Position numbers and translations under genes: made by a program. Below the pieces are notes generated by a model. It did not search any database and was not told the DNA's origin. It saw only the letters and a program-made list of their open reading frames with translations. From Granulosicoccus sp045106195 (lineage in GTDB: Bacteria > Pseudomonadota > Gammaproteobacteria > Granulosicoccales > Granulosicoccaceae), in NCBI GenBank assembly GCA_045106195.1, contig JBGCEH010000009.1:520007-584006 (forward strand): a stretch of DNA of 64,000 nucleotides, given 5' to 3'. Shown here piece after piece: positions 17,202-26,796 of the stretch. Positions within the stretch are counted from its first letter, which is position 1. Every line of letters starts with the position of its first letter.

Positions 17202-18215
17202 ATGGAAAACTGGTTAAACGCCTTCGCCCTGCTATCAAACTTTGTCATCGTACCGGCACTGGCCTACGGGAGTCAGCTGGCACTCGGTGCTCTGGGTGTC
17301 ACGCTTGTATTCGGAATTCTTCGTTTCTCCAACTTCGCACATGGCGACACAATGGCATTCGGCACCATGGTGGTCATTCTGTTTACCTGGTGGTTCCAGT
17401 CGATGGGCATCAACCTCGGGCCGTTGCCAACCGCGCTTCTTGCCCTGCCGTTCGGCATTGTTTTCTGCGCCCTGTTCGTTCTTCTTAGCGACAGACTCGT
17501 CTATCGTTTCTATCGGATAAAACGCGCTGATCCTGTAATTTTTCTCATTGCCTCTGTCGGGGTGATGTTTGTTACCAACGGTATCGTACGATTCATCATT
17601 GGTCCTGATGATCAGAACTTTGCCGACGGCGAGCGCTTCATCATTCGTGCGCGAGACTTCAAGGAAATAACTGGACTTACTGAGGGTATATCGATCAAGC
17701 TCAGTCAGGGAATCACCTTCTTTACGATGATAATAGTGGTTGCAGCCGTCTTCTGGTTCCTGAACAAAACCCGCTCTGGCAAGTCAATGCGCGCCTATTC
17801 TGACAACGAGGATCTGGCCCTCTTGTCAGGAATCAACCCGGACCGAGTGGTTGCCATTACCTGGATAATTGCTGCAGCCCTTGCCACCATCGCGGGTACG
17901 CTATACGGACTTGACAAATCCTTCAAGCCGTTTACTTATTTCCAATTGTTATTGCCAATATTCGCTGCCGCTATTGTCGGTGGTCTGGGCAACCCTCTGG
18001 GTGCCATTGCTGGCGGCTTTGTTATCGCGTTCTCGGAAATCATGATCACCTATGCCTATAAACGCTTTGCAGGCTATTTGCTACCCGAGGCCTTGAAGCC
18101 GGACGGGCTTGTGCAACTACTGTCTACCGATTACAAATTTGCAGTCAGTTTCATCATTCTATTGCTGGTGCTTTTGGTCAGACCGCACGGTATTTTCAAG
18201 GGGACGGGAGTGTGA
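17202..18215 (+). CDS. livH: ABC transporter permease, LivH type
   Basis: An inner-membrane permease of 337 residues with about eight to nine helices. Family hallmarks are LGALGVTLVFGILRFSNFAHG near the N-terminus, LDKSFKPF and AAIVGGLGNPLGAIAGGFVIAFSE, the cytoplasmic loop that contacts the ATPases. LivH proteins are usually nearer 290-310 residues; the extra length lies in loops after helix 3 and at the C-terminus. It overlaps livM by 4 bases. Confidence 0.9.
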   Translation: MENWLNAFALLSNFVIVPALAYGSQLALGALGVTLVFGILRFSNFAHGDTMAFGTMVVILFTWWFQSMGINLGPLPTALLALPFGIVFCALFVLLSDRLVYRFYRIKRADPVIFLIASVGVMFVTNGIVRFIIGPDDQNFADGERFIIRARDFKEITGLTEGISIKLSQGITFFTMIIVVAAVFWFLNKTRSGKSMRAYSDNEDLALLSGINPDRVVAITWIIAAALATIAGTLYGLDKSFKPFTYFQLLLPIFAAAIVGGLGNPLGAIAGGFVIAFSEIMITYAYKRFAGYLLPEALKPDGLVQLLSTDYKFAVSFIILLLVLLVRPHGIFKGTGV

Positions 18216-19528
18216 ACAGCACGATACGTAACGTCGGCTACTTTCTCATCATGGCGGCTCTGGTGGTGCTTGTGGGTCAGTGGCAAAGCTGGAACCTGGC
18301 GCTGTCAATACTCAATCTATGTATAATCTCAGCAATCATGGCGCTGGGCGTCAATATCCAGTGGGGCTATGCTGGCCTGTTCAACGTCGGCATCATGGGA
18401 TTCGCAGCATTGGGTGGAATGGCCGCCATGCTGATTTCCATGCCACCTGTAACCGAAGCCTGGAGTGTCGGTGGTACCGGTATGGCGCTGGGCGCCGTCA
18501 CCATGATCATTACCATCGTGGTGGCTGTGTTTACATTTCGCGCCCTTGCCAGAGGCAAAATGCGAATGCTGGCCGTCGTTGTCGTTTGCACTGTCGGGTA
18601 CGTTATTACGCGCTCCATTTTTGATCCAGCCACTGATGCCATCGAGAAAGTGAACCCGGCGGCCACCGGCTATCTGGGCGGACTGGGTTTACCAATACTG
18701 TTATCGTGGCCAATCGGCGGCGTATTAGCAGGGGGCGCGGCCTGGATTGTCGGCAAGATCACTCTTGGTTTGCGTACCGACTATCTCGCCATTGCAACAC
18801 TTGGTATATCCGAGATCATCGTTGCCATGCTTAAAAATGAAGACTGGATGACGCGCGGCGTCAAGAACGTCGTCGGGATTCCTCGTCCAGTACCTTATGA
18901 AATCAATCTGCAACAAAGCGAGTGGTTCATTCAATTGTGCACGCGACTTGGAGCAGAACCCGTTACCTTCTCGAGTATCTTTGTAAAGCTCTGTTACGCC
19001 GGTTTGTTTACAGTTGTCCTGCTACTGATTCTATACCTGTCTGAAAAAGCACTTCGTTCCCCCTGGGGCAGAATGATGCGCGCCATCAGAGACAACGAGG
19101 TGTCATCCAATGCCATGGGCAAGAATGTCACAGCCAGACACCTGCAAGTATTCATACTTGGCTCGGTCGTCGTTGGTATCGCCGGTGCGATGCTTACCAC
19201 GCTCGACGGACAATTAACACCCGCCTCATACCAACCGCTGAGATTCACCTTTCTGATCTGGGTGATGGTTATCGTCGGCGGGTCTGGAAACAACTGGGGC
19301 TCAGTCCTTGGTGGTTTCGTCATCTGGTTCTTCTGGATACAGGCAGAACCCATGGGTACCTGGATGATGAATGTCATCACCGCGAATATGGATACCGGTA
19401 GCGCTCTTCGGGATCACCTGCTTGACTCTGCCCAGCATATGCGATTAATGACCATGGGTCTGATACTGCTATTAGCGCTGCGCTTCAGTCCCAGAGGGTT
19501 GATTCCGGAACGTACCGGGCATCGTTAA
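18212..19528 (+). CDS. livM: ABC transporter permease, LivM type
   Basis: The second permease, 438 residues. The start is GTG at 18212, overlapping the livH stop. Conserved parts are QWGYAGLFNVGIMGFAALGG, TDYLAIATLGISEI, GRMMRAIRDNEVSSNAMGKN and MVIVGGSGNNWGSVLGG. A charged loop (ARGKMRMLAVVVV) and a long mid-region make it larger than the standard LivM of 330-425 residues. The gene closes the operon. No clear terminator hairpin follows. Confidence 0.9.
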   Translation: MNSTIRNVGYFLIMAALVVLVGQWQSWNLALSILNLCIISAIMALGVNIQWGYAGLFNVGIMGFAALGGMAAMLISMPPVTEAWSVGGTGMALGAVTMIITIVVAVFTFRALARGKMRMLAVVVVCTVGYVITRSIFDPATDAIEKVNPAATGYLGGLGLPILLSWPIGGVLAGGAAWIVGKITLGLRTDYLAIATLGISEIIVAMLKNEDWMTRGVKNVVGIPRPVPYEINLQQSEWFIQLCTRLGAEPVTFSSIFVKLCYAGLFTVVLLLILYLSEKALRSPWGRMMRAIRDNEVSSNAMGKNVTARHLQVFILGSVVVGIAGAMLTTLDGQLTPASYQPLRFTFLIWVMVIVGGSGNNWGSVLGGFVIWFFWIQAEPMGTWMMNVITANMDTGSALRDHLLDSAQHMRLMTMGLILLLALRFSPRGLIPERTGHR

Positions 19529-19690
19529 AGTGCGTGTTGGCTGTTGGACTTACCGTTTCGTTACAGTTTTTACAGTCTATTACACATGTATCTGGCAATT
19601 TGGCACAAAAAATAACGATGGCACTGAAATTGCCTCTTCCACGTAGCGACGGCACGAAAAGCGCGTAGGCACGCCTTGGAGAGCGACCAG

Positions 19691-20752
19691 ATGTACCTGC
19701 AAAGACTGCATAAACTGCGGCTGGGATCAGACTCAGACTTCCGCGCCAAAGCGACATTAGGCGTCGCTTTAGCCGCCTTGGGGCTGCTGTTCCCCATCGC
19801 CATATTGAACTTCTTCCACGGCATCATCGTTACCGGTTTAGGCTCGCTCGGAATCGTCATTCTTCTGGCGACCAATGTCTGGCTGGTACTTCGCGGACGG
19901 TGCCATCAGACATTGACGCTCTTTTGTCTGGTTCCAGCCGGAATGATTTTCATGATCACTGTGTTCCAGTATGACGGCATCATTGGCAGCCTGTGGTGCT
20001 ATCCATCTATAGTGGCGTGCTACTGCATGCTCTCAGAACGCAGGGCATGGTTTGCCAACCTCATTATTCTCTCTGTTTGTCTGAGTATGGTTGCTATCAC
20101 TCTACCGCTGAAATACTCCCTACGCATCACTGCCACTCTGCTGGCGTTAAGCCTGTTCTCAGCAATTCTGGTTCGGGTTATCGATACGCTGAATGAAAAA
20201 CTTCAACATCAGCTGGTACGCGACCCACTCACTGACTTGCTCAATAGGTTAACGTTAAAACCCATACTTGAGCAGGCCATTGCCGAGCAGCAAGATGGCA
20301 CCGAGGCGACTGTTCTGGCGATAGACATCGATCATTTTAAATTGATCAATGACCGCTTTGGACACGATATGGGCGACAAGGCGCTTGTAACACTGTCGAA
20401 CATTTTAAGAGATAACCTGCGAGACGGTGATCATGCGTTTCGCACCGGTGGTGAGGAATTTCTGGTATTGCTCAACGGCAGTACAGAAAAAGAATCCAAT
20501 ATCATCGCGGAACGGCTACGACGTGAAGTCGAGGTGGCAGATATCATTCCCGGTGAGACGATCACTATCAGCATTGGTGCCGCGCATGCTGTGCAGAACG
20601 AAAGCTGGACGGCCTGGGTTAAACGTGCAGACGATTATCTTTACAGTGCCAAGCGACTAGGTAGAAATCGCGTTGCGCTCTCTGCCGAGGTCAACGTTGT
20701 ATCCTTTAATCACTCAACGTCACCTAGAACGGTCAACACGGCGGACTTCTAG
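19691..20752 (+). CDS. Membrane-anchored diguanylate cyclase (GGDEF)
   Basis: It synthesises cyclic di-GMP from two GTP. The protein has 353 residues: five to six hydrophobic helices in residues about 20-165, a short linker helix, then a GGDEF domain with the active-site motif GGEEF (residues 253-257). The product-inhibition I-site RDGD (244-247) lies the standard five residues before it. The domain begins at DPLTDLLNRL and shows the conserved DIDHFKLINDRFGHDMGD. The enzyme should be active and feedback-inhibited. ATG 19691 has GGAGAG at 19678-19683; an in-frame TTG at 19676 would lie inside that site. No EAL domain is present. Confidence 0.88.
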   Translation: MYLQRLHKLRLGSDSDFRAKATLGVALAALGLLFPIAILNFFHGIIVTGLGSLGIVILLATNVWLVLRGRCHQTLTLFCLVPAGMIFMITVFQYDGIIGSLWCYPSIVACYCMLSERRAWFANLIILSVCLSMVAITLPLKYSLRITATLLALSLFSAILVRVIDTLNEKLQHQLVRDPLTDLLNRLTLKPILEQAIAEQQDGTEATVLAIDIDHFKLINDRFGHDMGDKALVTLSNILRDNLRDGDHAFRTGGEEFLVLLNGSTEKESNIIAERLRREVEVADIIPGETITISIGAAHAVQNESWTAWVKRADDYLYSAKRLGRNRVALSAEVNVVSFNHSTSPRTVNTADF

Positions 20753-20814
20753 GCTAAAATCAATCAGGCTCGGTACTATGGGTCCCATTCCATAGTCACA
20801 ATTGCGGTAAAAGC

Positions 20815-22440
20815 ATGAGCGTTACCACGGCCAACCGACTGACTCGCACGCTTGAACAATACGGTGTCTCCTACGTCTTCGGTATCCCCGGCGTCCATAC
20901 GCTTGAGCTCTATCGAGGACTTCAGGCCACTGACATCTTGCATATCACACCTCGTCACGAGCAAGGTGCAGGATTCATGGCGGATGGCTATGCACGTGTG
21001 TCTGGTAAACCCGGCGTGTGTTTCATCATCAGTGGTCCGGGCATGACCAACATACTAACTGCAATGGGACAGGCCTACTCCGAGTCGATACCCATGCTCG
21101 TCATATCCTCCGTAAATTCTCAAGGTCGTATGGGCTCCGGCGATGGATGGCTGCATGAACTCAGCGATCAGCAAGCAATGACAAAAGGCGTATGTGCCTT
21201 CAGCCATACGCTGCATGATCCGACCGAACTCGACCAGGTTCTGGCTCGTGCCTTTGCCGTCTTCGACAGCCAGAGACCCCGCCCAGTACATATCGAAATT
21301 CCAATAAATGTACTCAATGCGCAGCTTGTATCACCACCAAGGAAGGGATTAGACACTTTGCGCCTCAGACCACCGAGAGCCGGTTCGGACGTCATCCAAA
21401 TGGCAGCTCAGGCTCTATCCAGTGCGACGAGAGCCGTGATGCTGGTGGGGGGCGGAGCAGTTCAAGCGAGTAACGGTATCATTAGCCTGGCAGAGCGACT
21501 GGATGCGCCCGTAGTCATGACCGTGAACGCTCGCGGTATTGTTGCACACCAGCACCCTCTGGCCGTTTCCGCTTCAGCCAGTTTACCTGCAGTGCGCAAA
21601 CTCATTTCCGACGCTGACATCGTGTTGGGCATCGGAACCGAAATGGGCCCTACTGACTACGACTTTAACGATGATGGGCAGTTCGAAATTTGCGCACGTT
21701 TTATCCGAATCGACATAGACGCCCAACAACTTATGCGTAATCGGATACCTCAGTCAGGACTCATCGGTGACGCTGGAGCCACTATAAAAGACTTGCTGCA
21801 AGCGCTTGAAAAACACCCGACGGCTGACCCATCAGCAAGCACCGGACCATCACGTGCAGCAACAGCCAGACAGGAAACGCTGGCGCTTCTGAGCAGACGC
21901 TACAGGCTTTATATTGAAACATTGGAGTGCATAAGAGACGCATTACCACACCTTATTATCAGCGGCGACTCCACGCAAATGATCTACGCTGGAAATTGCT
22001 CGTTAGGCATGAGCACGCCCTCATCCTATTTCAATTCGGCGATGGGATTCGGGACACTCGGGTATGCACTGCCTGCCGCTATCGGTGCAGCGCTCGCCGC
22101 TCCAGACAGGCCCGTGGTCGCCATTAGCGGTGATGGCGGATTGCAGTTCTGTCTGGCAGAACTCGCCACTGCTGTGGACGAAAACCTTAATCTTACCCTC
22201 ATTGTGCACGTGAACGGTGGCTATCAGGAGATCAACCAGTTCATGCAAAGCCAGAACATTGAACTCGTCGGTGTCAAGCTGCTGGTGCCTGACGTACTAA
22301 GCATTGCCACGGCCTGCGGCTGGCAGTGCAATACGCCAGACTCTCTTGATCAACTACCGGAATTTTTGTTGACTGCGACCAATCAATCAAAACCCACCCT
22401 CGTCATTTTGCATGATGCTTTATTCGACGAAAAACCCTGA
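20815..22440 (+). CDS. aruI: ThDP-dependent decarboxylase, AruI-like (5-guanidino-2-oxopentanoate decarboxylase)
   Basis: A 541-residue member of the acetolactate synthase/pyruvate decarboxylase superfamily. The N-terminus VFGIPGVHTLELYRGL and TPRHEQGAGFMADGYARVSG hold the catalytic Glu of the PYR domain. The C-terminal ThDP motif is GDGGLQFCLAELATA ... HVNGGYQEI. The GVHTLELYRGL and HELSDQQAMTKGV segments are those of the 2-ketoarginine decarboxylase (AruI) branch of the arginine transaminase pathway, which makes 4-guanidinobutyraldehyde. The usual partner AruH (arginine:pyruvate transaminase) is not adjacent. Another 2-oxo acid could be the substrate. The gene ends 4 bases before the convergent trhO stop. 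Confidence 0.75.
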   Translation: MSVTTANRLTRTLEQYGVSYVFGIPGVHTLELYRGLQATDILHITPRHEQGAGFMADGYARVSGKPGVCFIISGPGMTNILTAMGQAYSESIPMLVISSVNSQGRMGSGDGWLHELSDQQAMTKGVCAFSHTLHDPTELDQVLARAFAVFDSQRPRPVHIEIPINVLNAQLVSPPRKGLDTLRLRPPRAGSDVIQMAAQALSSATRAVMLVGGGAVQASNGIISLAERLDAPVVMTVNARGIVAHQHPLAVSASASLPAVRKLISDADIVLGIGTEMGPTDYDFNDDGQFEICARFIRIDIDAQQLMRNRIPQSGLIGDAGATIKDLLQALEKHPTADPSASTGPSRAATARQETLALLSRRYRLYIETLECIRDALPHLIISGDSTQMIYAGNCSLGMSTPSSYFNSAMGFGTLGYALPAAIGAALAAPDRPVVAISGDGGLQFCLAELATAVDENLNLTLIVHVNGGYQEINQFMQSQNIELVGVKLLVPDVLSIATACGWQCNTPDSLDQLPEFLLTATNQSKPTLVILHDALFDEKP

Positions 22441-22444
22441 GCCA

Positions 22445-23284
22445 TCAAGGTATCTTGTAGGTGGCATGATGATGGGGGCCAAGTTGGCATTGGCACTGCA
22501 TACCCGCAGGAACCGCCAGTTGGCAGTAGTCACACAAGCCAGCGCCAGTGGGTTCAAGATCGGGCGTCAGTTCCACACGCTCATCAAACACAAAACAATC
22601 ACCTTGCCAGTAAGATGAGTCGCTTCTCTGAAGATAGTTGATCACCCCTCCTTCTATCTGGTAGACCTCTTTAAACCCTTCAGCCAGTAACCAGGGCGCT
22701 GCTTTCTCACACCGAATTCCACCTGTGCAGAACGTCACCATAGGCTGAGACTTGTCGAGTGTACCTTTCTCCAGTGCATCAGCAACCGCCGCCTTGAAAT
22801 GCCGGAAATGTTTGATATCCAGTTGCGTGGCTCGCTTGAAAGTGCCTGATACAATCTCGTAATCATTACGCGTGTCCAGTAACGTAAATGACCGGTTTTC
22901 TGAAAGCCAGGCGTCAAGCTCCTGAGGTGATATAGCGGGCGCTACTGGTCGAGAACGCGCAAGATCCTTAGAGTCAGCCCCATCAAATGCAATGATTTCT
23001 GCCCGCAAGCGAACTCGCAAACGCTTGTGTGGGACTGCCGAAGACACACTCTCTTTCAGCCAGATGCCTCGCAGAGATTCATGACGCTCCAGACATGCAA
23101 TGGCTGCATCAATCTGCTTGCGCGTGCCTGCCAGTGTGACATTGATACCTTCAGCAGCCAGCAACACAGCGCCCTTCACACCAGTTGCTGACAGTGACGA
23201 CTTGAGCTCTGGCTGTAGCGACTCTGCGTCAGGCAAATGGGTGAATCGATAACCACTCACATTGATGACGGGCCCGTCTGACAT
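22445..23284 (-). CDS. trhO: tRNA uridine(34) hydroxylase, TrhO/YceA type
   Basis: A rhodanese-family protein of about 279 residues that makes 5-hydroxyuridine at the wobble position of tRNA using O2. It has the N-terminal YceA domain with AVLLAAEGINVTLAG, then a rhodanese domain with TLLDTRNDYEI and the active loop FCTGGIRCEKA containing the key Cys. The C-terminus carries CDYC and CQCQ pairs, as in many TrhO proteins. The frame is open to 23374; I chose ATG 23284 because known homologues start close to this point. The gene is divergent from acuI. Confidence 0.85.
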   Translation of the reverse strand: MSDGPVINVSGYRFTHLPDAESLQPELKSSLSATGVKGAVLLAAEGINVTLAGTRKQIDAAIACLERHESLRGIWLKESVSSAVPHKRLRVRLRAEIIAFDGADSKDLARSRPVAPAISPQELDAWLSENRSFTLLDTRNDYEIVSGTFKRATQLDIKHFRHFKAAVADALEKGTLDKSQPMVTFCTGGIRCEKAAPWLLAEGFKEVYQIEGGVINYLQRSDSSYWQGDCFVFDERVELTPDLEPTGAGLCDYCQLAVPAGMQCQCQLGPHHHATYKIP

Positions 23285-23392
23285 ACTCACTTTGGCTGAC
23301 ACCTGCAAAGAACAAATAATACATCTTACCTGTAGATTATTTATCATGAGTAGGTCCCATATTCCTGACACCACGATACAACGAGAATATTT

Positions 23393-24385
23393 ATGAGCTT
23401 TAACGCGCTTCTGGTAGAAAAAGATGATGAAGGCAAGACGAACGCCTCCATTCAGAGCCTCGATGAGTCACGCCTGCCTGAAGCAGATGTCTCGATCGAT
23501 GTCGACTACTCTACCGTCAACTACAAGGATGGCTTGTGCATTGGCCCTGGTGGCGGTCTTGTCCGCAACTACCCACATGTACCGGGCATTGATCTGGCTG
23601 GCACCGTTTCACAGTCAAGTTCCAGCCAATACAGCACCGGCGACAAGGTCGTCCTGACTGGTTGGCGCGTCGGTGAAGCCTGGTGGGGCGGCTACGCTCA
23701 AAAGGCACGAGTCAAGAGTGAGTGGCTTGTCCCCTTACCTGACGGTATCAGCACTCGTCAGGCCATGGCGATAGGCACAGCTGGAATCACTGCCATGCTG
23801 GCTGTCATCGCGCTGGAGGACAACGGCCTGAAAAAAGACAATGGACCAGTACTGGTTACCGGTGGCGCAGGCGGTGTAGGCTCGGTCGCTGTCGCTATCT
23901 TGAAGAATCTGGGCTACGAAGTAGCAGCCGTCACTGGACGCCCCGAAGCTGCTGACTATCTGAAGGGGCTCGGTGCAGACACGATTGTGGCGCGTGAGGA
24001 TATCAACAAAACCGTCAAACGCCCACTGGAAACCGAGACCTGGGCAGGCTGCGTCGATGCCGTCGGTGGAGAAATGCTGGCACGCATACTGGGACAACTG
24101 AAATACGGAGGATCAGTGGCCTCACTAGGTCTGGCCGGTGGAGCTCAATTGCCCGCAACTGTTATCCCGTTCCTGCTACGAGGCGTCAACATCCTCGGCA
24201 TCGATTCTGTCATGCAGCCCTATGACAATCGCCTGCGCGCATGGCAGCGCCTGACCGATGCACTGCCCATGAATAAATTGGAGAGCATGATCACAGAAGC
24301 AACGCTTAGCGACTTGCCTGAGCTAGGCAAACAAATCCTAAAGGGTCAGGTACGCGGCCGCGTGGTTGTGGATGTCAATGCCTGA
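23393..24385 (+). CDS. acuI: Acrylyl-CoA reductase (NADPH), AcuI/YhdH family
   Basis: A medium-chain dehydrogenase/reductase of 330 residues without the zinc ligands. It has VDYSTVNYKDGLCIGPGG near the N-terminus, the YPHVPGIDLAGTV segment typical of AcuI/YhdH, and the nucleotide motif TGGAGGVGSVAVAIL. AcuI reduces acrylyl-CoA to propionyl-CoA, the last detoxifying step when DMSP or acrylate is degraded in marine bacteria. YhdH of E. coli is the same family. No DMSP lyase or acrylate-CoA ligase gene is next to it. ATG 23393 is preceded by GAGA. Confidence 0.87.
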   Translation: MSFNALLVEKDDEGKTNASIQSLDESRLPEADVSIDVDYSTVNYKDGLCIGPGGGLVRNYPHVPGIDLAGTVSQSSSSQYSTGDKVVLTGWRVGEAWWGGYAQKARVKSEWLVPLPDGISTRQAMAIGTAGITAMLAVIALEDNGLKKDNGPVLVTGGAGGVGSVAVAILKNLGYEVAAVTGRPEAADYLKGLGADTIVAREDINKTVKRPLETETWAGCVDAVGGEMLARILGQLKYGGSVASLGLAGGAQLPATVIPFLLRGVNILGIDSVMQPYDNRLRAWQRLTDALPMNKLESMITEATLSDLPELGKQILKGQVRGRVVVDVNA

Positions 24386-24409
24386 CATCGTCTGAGTCAG
24401 GTTGAGTAT

Positions 24410-24435
24410 CAGGCGGTCATTTAAACGGCCGCCTG
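24410..24435. terminator. Hairpin between convergent genes
   Basis: CAGGCGGTC (24410-24418) pairs with GGCCGCCTG (24427-24435) around an 8-base loop, with one G-T wobble. It lies in the 65-base gap between the stops of acuI and the leftward gene, where a bidirectional terminator is expected. There is no T-run, so the mechanism is uncertain. Confidence 0.5.
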
Positions 24436-24450
24436 CCGCCATTGCCTTGT

Positions 24451-25863
24451 TTAGCCGCGATAGCCGAACAAGCGATCGTTGACAATGTGTTCTGCCGTTT
24501 TCTCAGCCACCGATTTCTCCCACTCACCTCGCCCTTTGGGCAACTGTGCCAACACGTCGCGGGAATAGATTTTTAGCAGTGACGGATCATGGCACTGAAT
24601 GCCCGAAATGAACTGATTTTCCAGGAGATGCTGGTAAAGAAAATTCATGTTCTTTGCCACTTTTATATCAGTAAAGTCTTTCATCTTGTCATCCTCATCG
24701 AGCTCTGGATAAACAAAAAGTCGTGTGTTATCGGGAAACAGCTTGCCGAAACCCTCCAGGATTCCACCTTCGACACCCACATACTTCTTCTCGTCAAAAA
24801 TCTCCTTGATATTGACCATCCCCAACACAATGCCTATCTGCTTAGCGGTGTACTGACGAAAGTAGGCACGTAGAGAAAAGTAGCGCGTGTAACTAGAGAT
24901 CATGACGCTGTAACCCAGCTCATTGAGTAACTCTACCCGTGTAATCAAGTCCTGTTCGGACACCATGAGATCCTTTCCATAGCTGTCATTAATGGATATC
25001 TCTGCCAGTACAATTGTGTTGTCTTCTTCTACACCATCAAGCGCCTTAAACGCTTCAAACCCCTGGGCAATCATGTCACTGTTAAGCCGGGTAACCGGTT
25101 TGAACGAGCCGCGAGTGGTCAGTACGTTTTTCTTGTACAGCATCTCGGCAGGTATCGCGACCTGACCATCGGGTGTAAACATAATGGCGCGAGTCTTCCG
25201 GCTTCTGATCAGATGCAGGTTTTTAGCGCGGTTGTCCAGATCATCAAAGTACGGACCCTTGAACTCAATGGAATCTATCTCGATAGCATCCAAGGGCAGA
25301 TTATCAGTTAGCGAGTCGATCAATCGGCGCGGATCTTCAAAATAATAGTAGGCGCCGTAAATAAGATTTACGCCAATAACCCCGAGGGTATCCTGTTGCT
25401 GCTCAGCCGTATCTTCCAGCATCCTCACATGCACGATGATGTCCGAGGCCTCAGCCTGCGGATACATCTGAAGACGAATACCACACCAGGCATGACACTC
25501 ATTACTACGATTGAAACTCTTGGCTGATACAGTTGCCGCATACGAAAAATAGCGTGACGACTTTGGCCTGGATGTTCCCAGGCGAGATACCACAAGACTG
25601 AACTCCTTATCCAGCATTGCTTTCACCCGAGCTTGGCTAACATAGCGTCCTCCGTCCTGAGTGCCATAAATAGCATCGGAAAACTGCATATCGTAAGCGG
25701 AAATAGTCTTGGCCACCGTACCCGCAGCAGCACCTGCCAGAAAAAACTGTCTGGCCACCTCCTGGCCTGCACCAATCTCGGCAATGGTGCCGTATTTCTT
25801 GTCATCCAGATTAAGACGCAAGGCCTTGTTCAGGGTGGAGCGACCGCTTACGTTATTTTCCAT
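24451..25863 (-). CDS. Conserved protein of unknown function (470 aa)
   Basis: A soluble protein with no signal peptide or membrane segment. I do not recognise a characterised family with confidence. Visible features are an N-terminal block KYGTIAEIGAGQEVARQFFLAGAAAGTVAKTI (32 residues at about 22-53), a YVSQARVKAMLDKEF helix, and a central region with YYYFEDPRRLIDSL. The C-terminal half is rich in aromatic and acidic residues (YPELDEDDKMKDF). Several segments look strongly constrained, suggesting an enzyme or scaffold. It lies 111 bases downstream of the carnitine operon on the same strand and could be its last gene or an independent unit. Confidence 0.75.
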   Translation of the reverse strand: MENNVSGRSTLNKALRLNLDDKKYGTIAEIGAGQEVARQFFLAGAAAGTVAKTISAYDMQFSDAIYGTQDGGRYVSQARVKAMLDKEFSLVVSRLGTSRPKSSRYFSYAATVSAKSFNRSNECHAWCGIRLQMYPQAEASDIIVHVRMLEDTAEQQQDTLGVIGVNLIYGAYYYFEDPRRLIDSLTDNLPLDAIEIDSIEFKGPYFDDLDNRAKNLHLIRSRKTRAIMFTPDGQVAIPAEMLYKKNVLTTRGSFKPVTRLNSDMIAQGFEAFKALDGVEEDNTIVLAEISINDSYGKDLMVSEQDLITRVELLNELGYSVMISSYTRYFSLRAYFRQYTAKQIGIVLGMVNIKEIFDEKKYVGVEGGILEGFGKLFPDNTRLFVYPELDEDDKMKDFTDIKVAKNMNFLYQHLLENQFISGIQCHDPSLLKIYSRDVLAQLPKGRGEWEKSVAEKTAEHIVNDRLFGYRG

Positions 25864-25974
25864 GAGATTTCACAGTTGTCTAGATGCTGGTTTTGCGTGC
25901 TACATACACGCCAGTTAACCCCATGCAGCCCTGGTATCCAAACTAAAGGGGTTTCATGATCCGCAGATTCAAGC

Positions 25975-26763
25975 TTATTTACCTTTCCATATCGGATCGC
26001 GCTTTTCAGAAAAAGCACGAAATCCCTCACGGTTATCCTCCGAACCATACAACGTGTCCACACTCGGCAACTGTCTTTTGGTCACGCGATTCAAGGCATC
26101 CTGAAACGTACTGTCTTCAGCGTTACGCACTATTTCCTTGATGGCAGCAAACACGAGCGGGGGTCCCGCGGCAAGATATTCCGCCATATTTCGGGCCTGT
26201 GACATAAGGTCGGCAGCAGGATAAACATGATTGACGAATCCCCAGCGAGCAGCCTCCTCCGTATCGAGCCAGCGTCCGGTGAACAGCATTTCCATGGCAA
26301 TGTGATAAGGAATTCGCTTGGGTAACTTGATGCTTGCAGCATCAGCAACGGTTCCCGAATTTATCTCTGGCAAGGCAAAGCTTGCATGCTCTGCCGCCAG
26401 AATGATGTCACAAGACAAGGCGATTTCAAGACCCCCACCACAACAGATCCCGTTAATTGCAGCAATAACGGGCTTGTTCATATTTGGAAGCTCTTGCAAG
26501 CCTCCAAAACCACCAACACCATAATCACCGTCCACGGCATCCCCATCATTCGCAGCCTTGAGATCCCAACCGGGGCAAAAGAATTTTTCACCTGCCGCGG
26601 TGAGTATCGCAACCCTAAGCGCAGGATCATCACGAAAATCACGAAACACCTCGCCCATCGCGCGACTGGTAGCAAGATCCACAGCATTGGCTTTGGGCCT
26701 GTCGAGAGTAACTTCCAGAACCGCGCCTTGTATGCGTGTTCTGATCGGAGATGATTCGCTCAT
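25975..26763 (-). CDS. caiD: Crotonase-family enoyl-CoA hydratase, CaiD-like (carnitinyl-CoA dehydratase)
   Basis: A 262-residue crotonase. The oxyanion-hole elements are FFCPGWDLKA and NGICCGGGLEIALSCDI, and ALPEINSGTVADAASIKLPK matches the CaiD catalytic region. In E. coli CaiD interconverts carnitinyl-CoA and crotonobetainyl-CoA. Here the neighbours are a CaiA-like dehydrogenase, carnitine dehydrogenase and BKACE. It probably hydrates crotonobetainyl-CoA to carnitinyl-CoA during gamma-butyrobetaine or crotonobetaine use. It is the fourth gene of a minus-strand cluster, 33 bases after caiA. Confidence 0.8.
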   Translation of the reverse strand: MSESSPIRTRIQGAVLEVTLDRPKANAVDLATSRAMGEVFRDFRDDPALRVAILTAAGEKFFCPGWDLKAANDGDAVDGDYGVGGFGGLQELPNMNKPVIAAINGICCGGGLEIALSCDIILAAEHASFALPEINSGTVADAASIKLPKRIPYHIAMEMLFTGRWLDTEEAARWGFVNHVYPAADLMSQARNMAEYLAAGPPLVFAAIKEIVRNAEDSTFQDALNRVTKRQLPSVDTLYGSEDNREGFRAFSEKRDPIWKGK

Positions 26764-26796
26764 GCTCTATAGCTCGTTATGGAAGTAATCGGTTAT

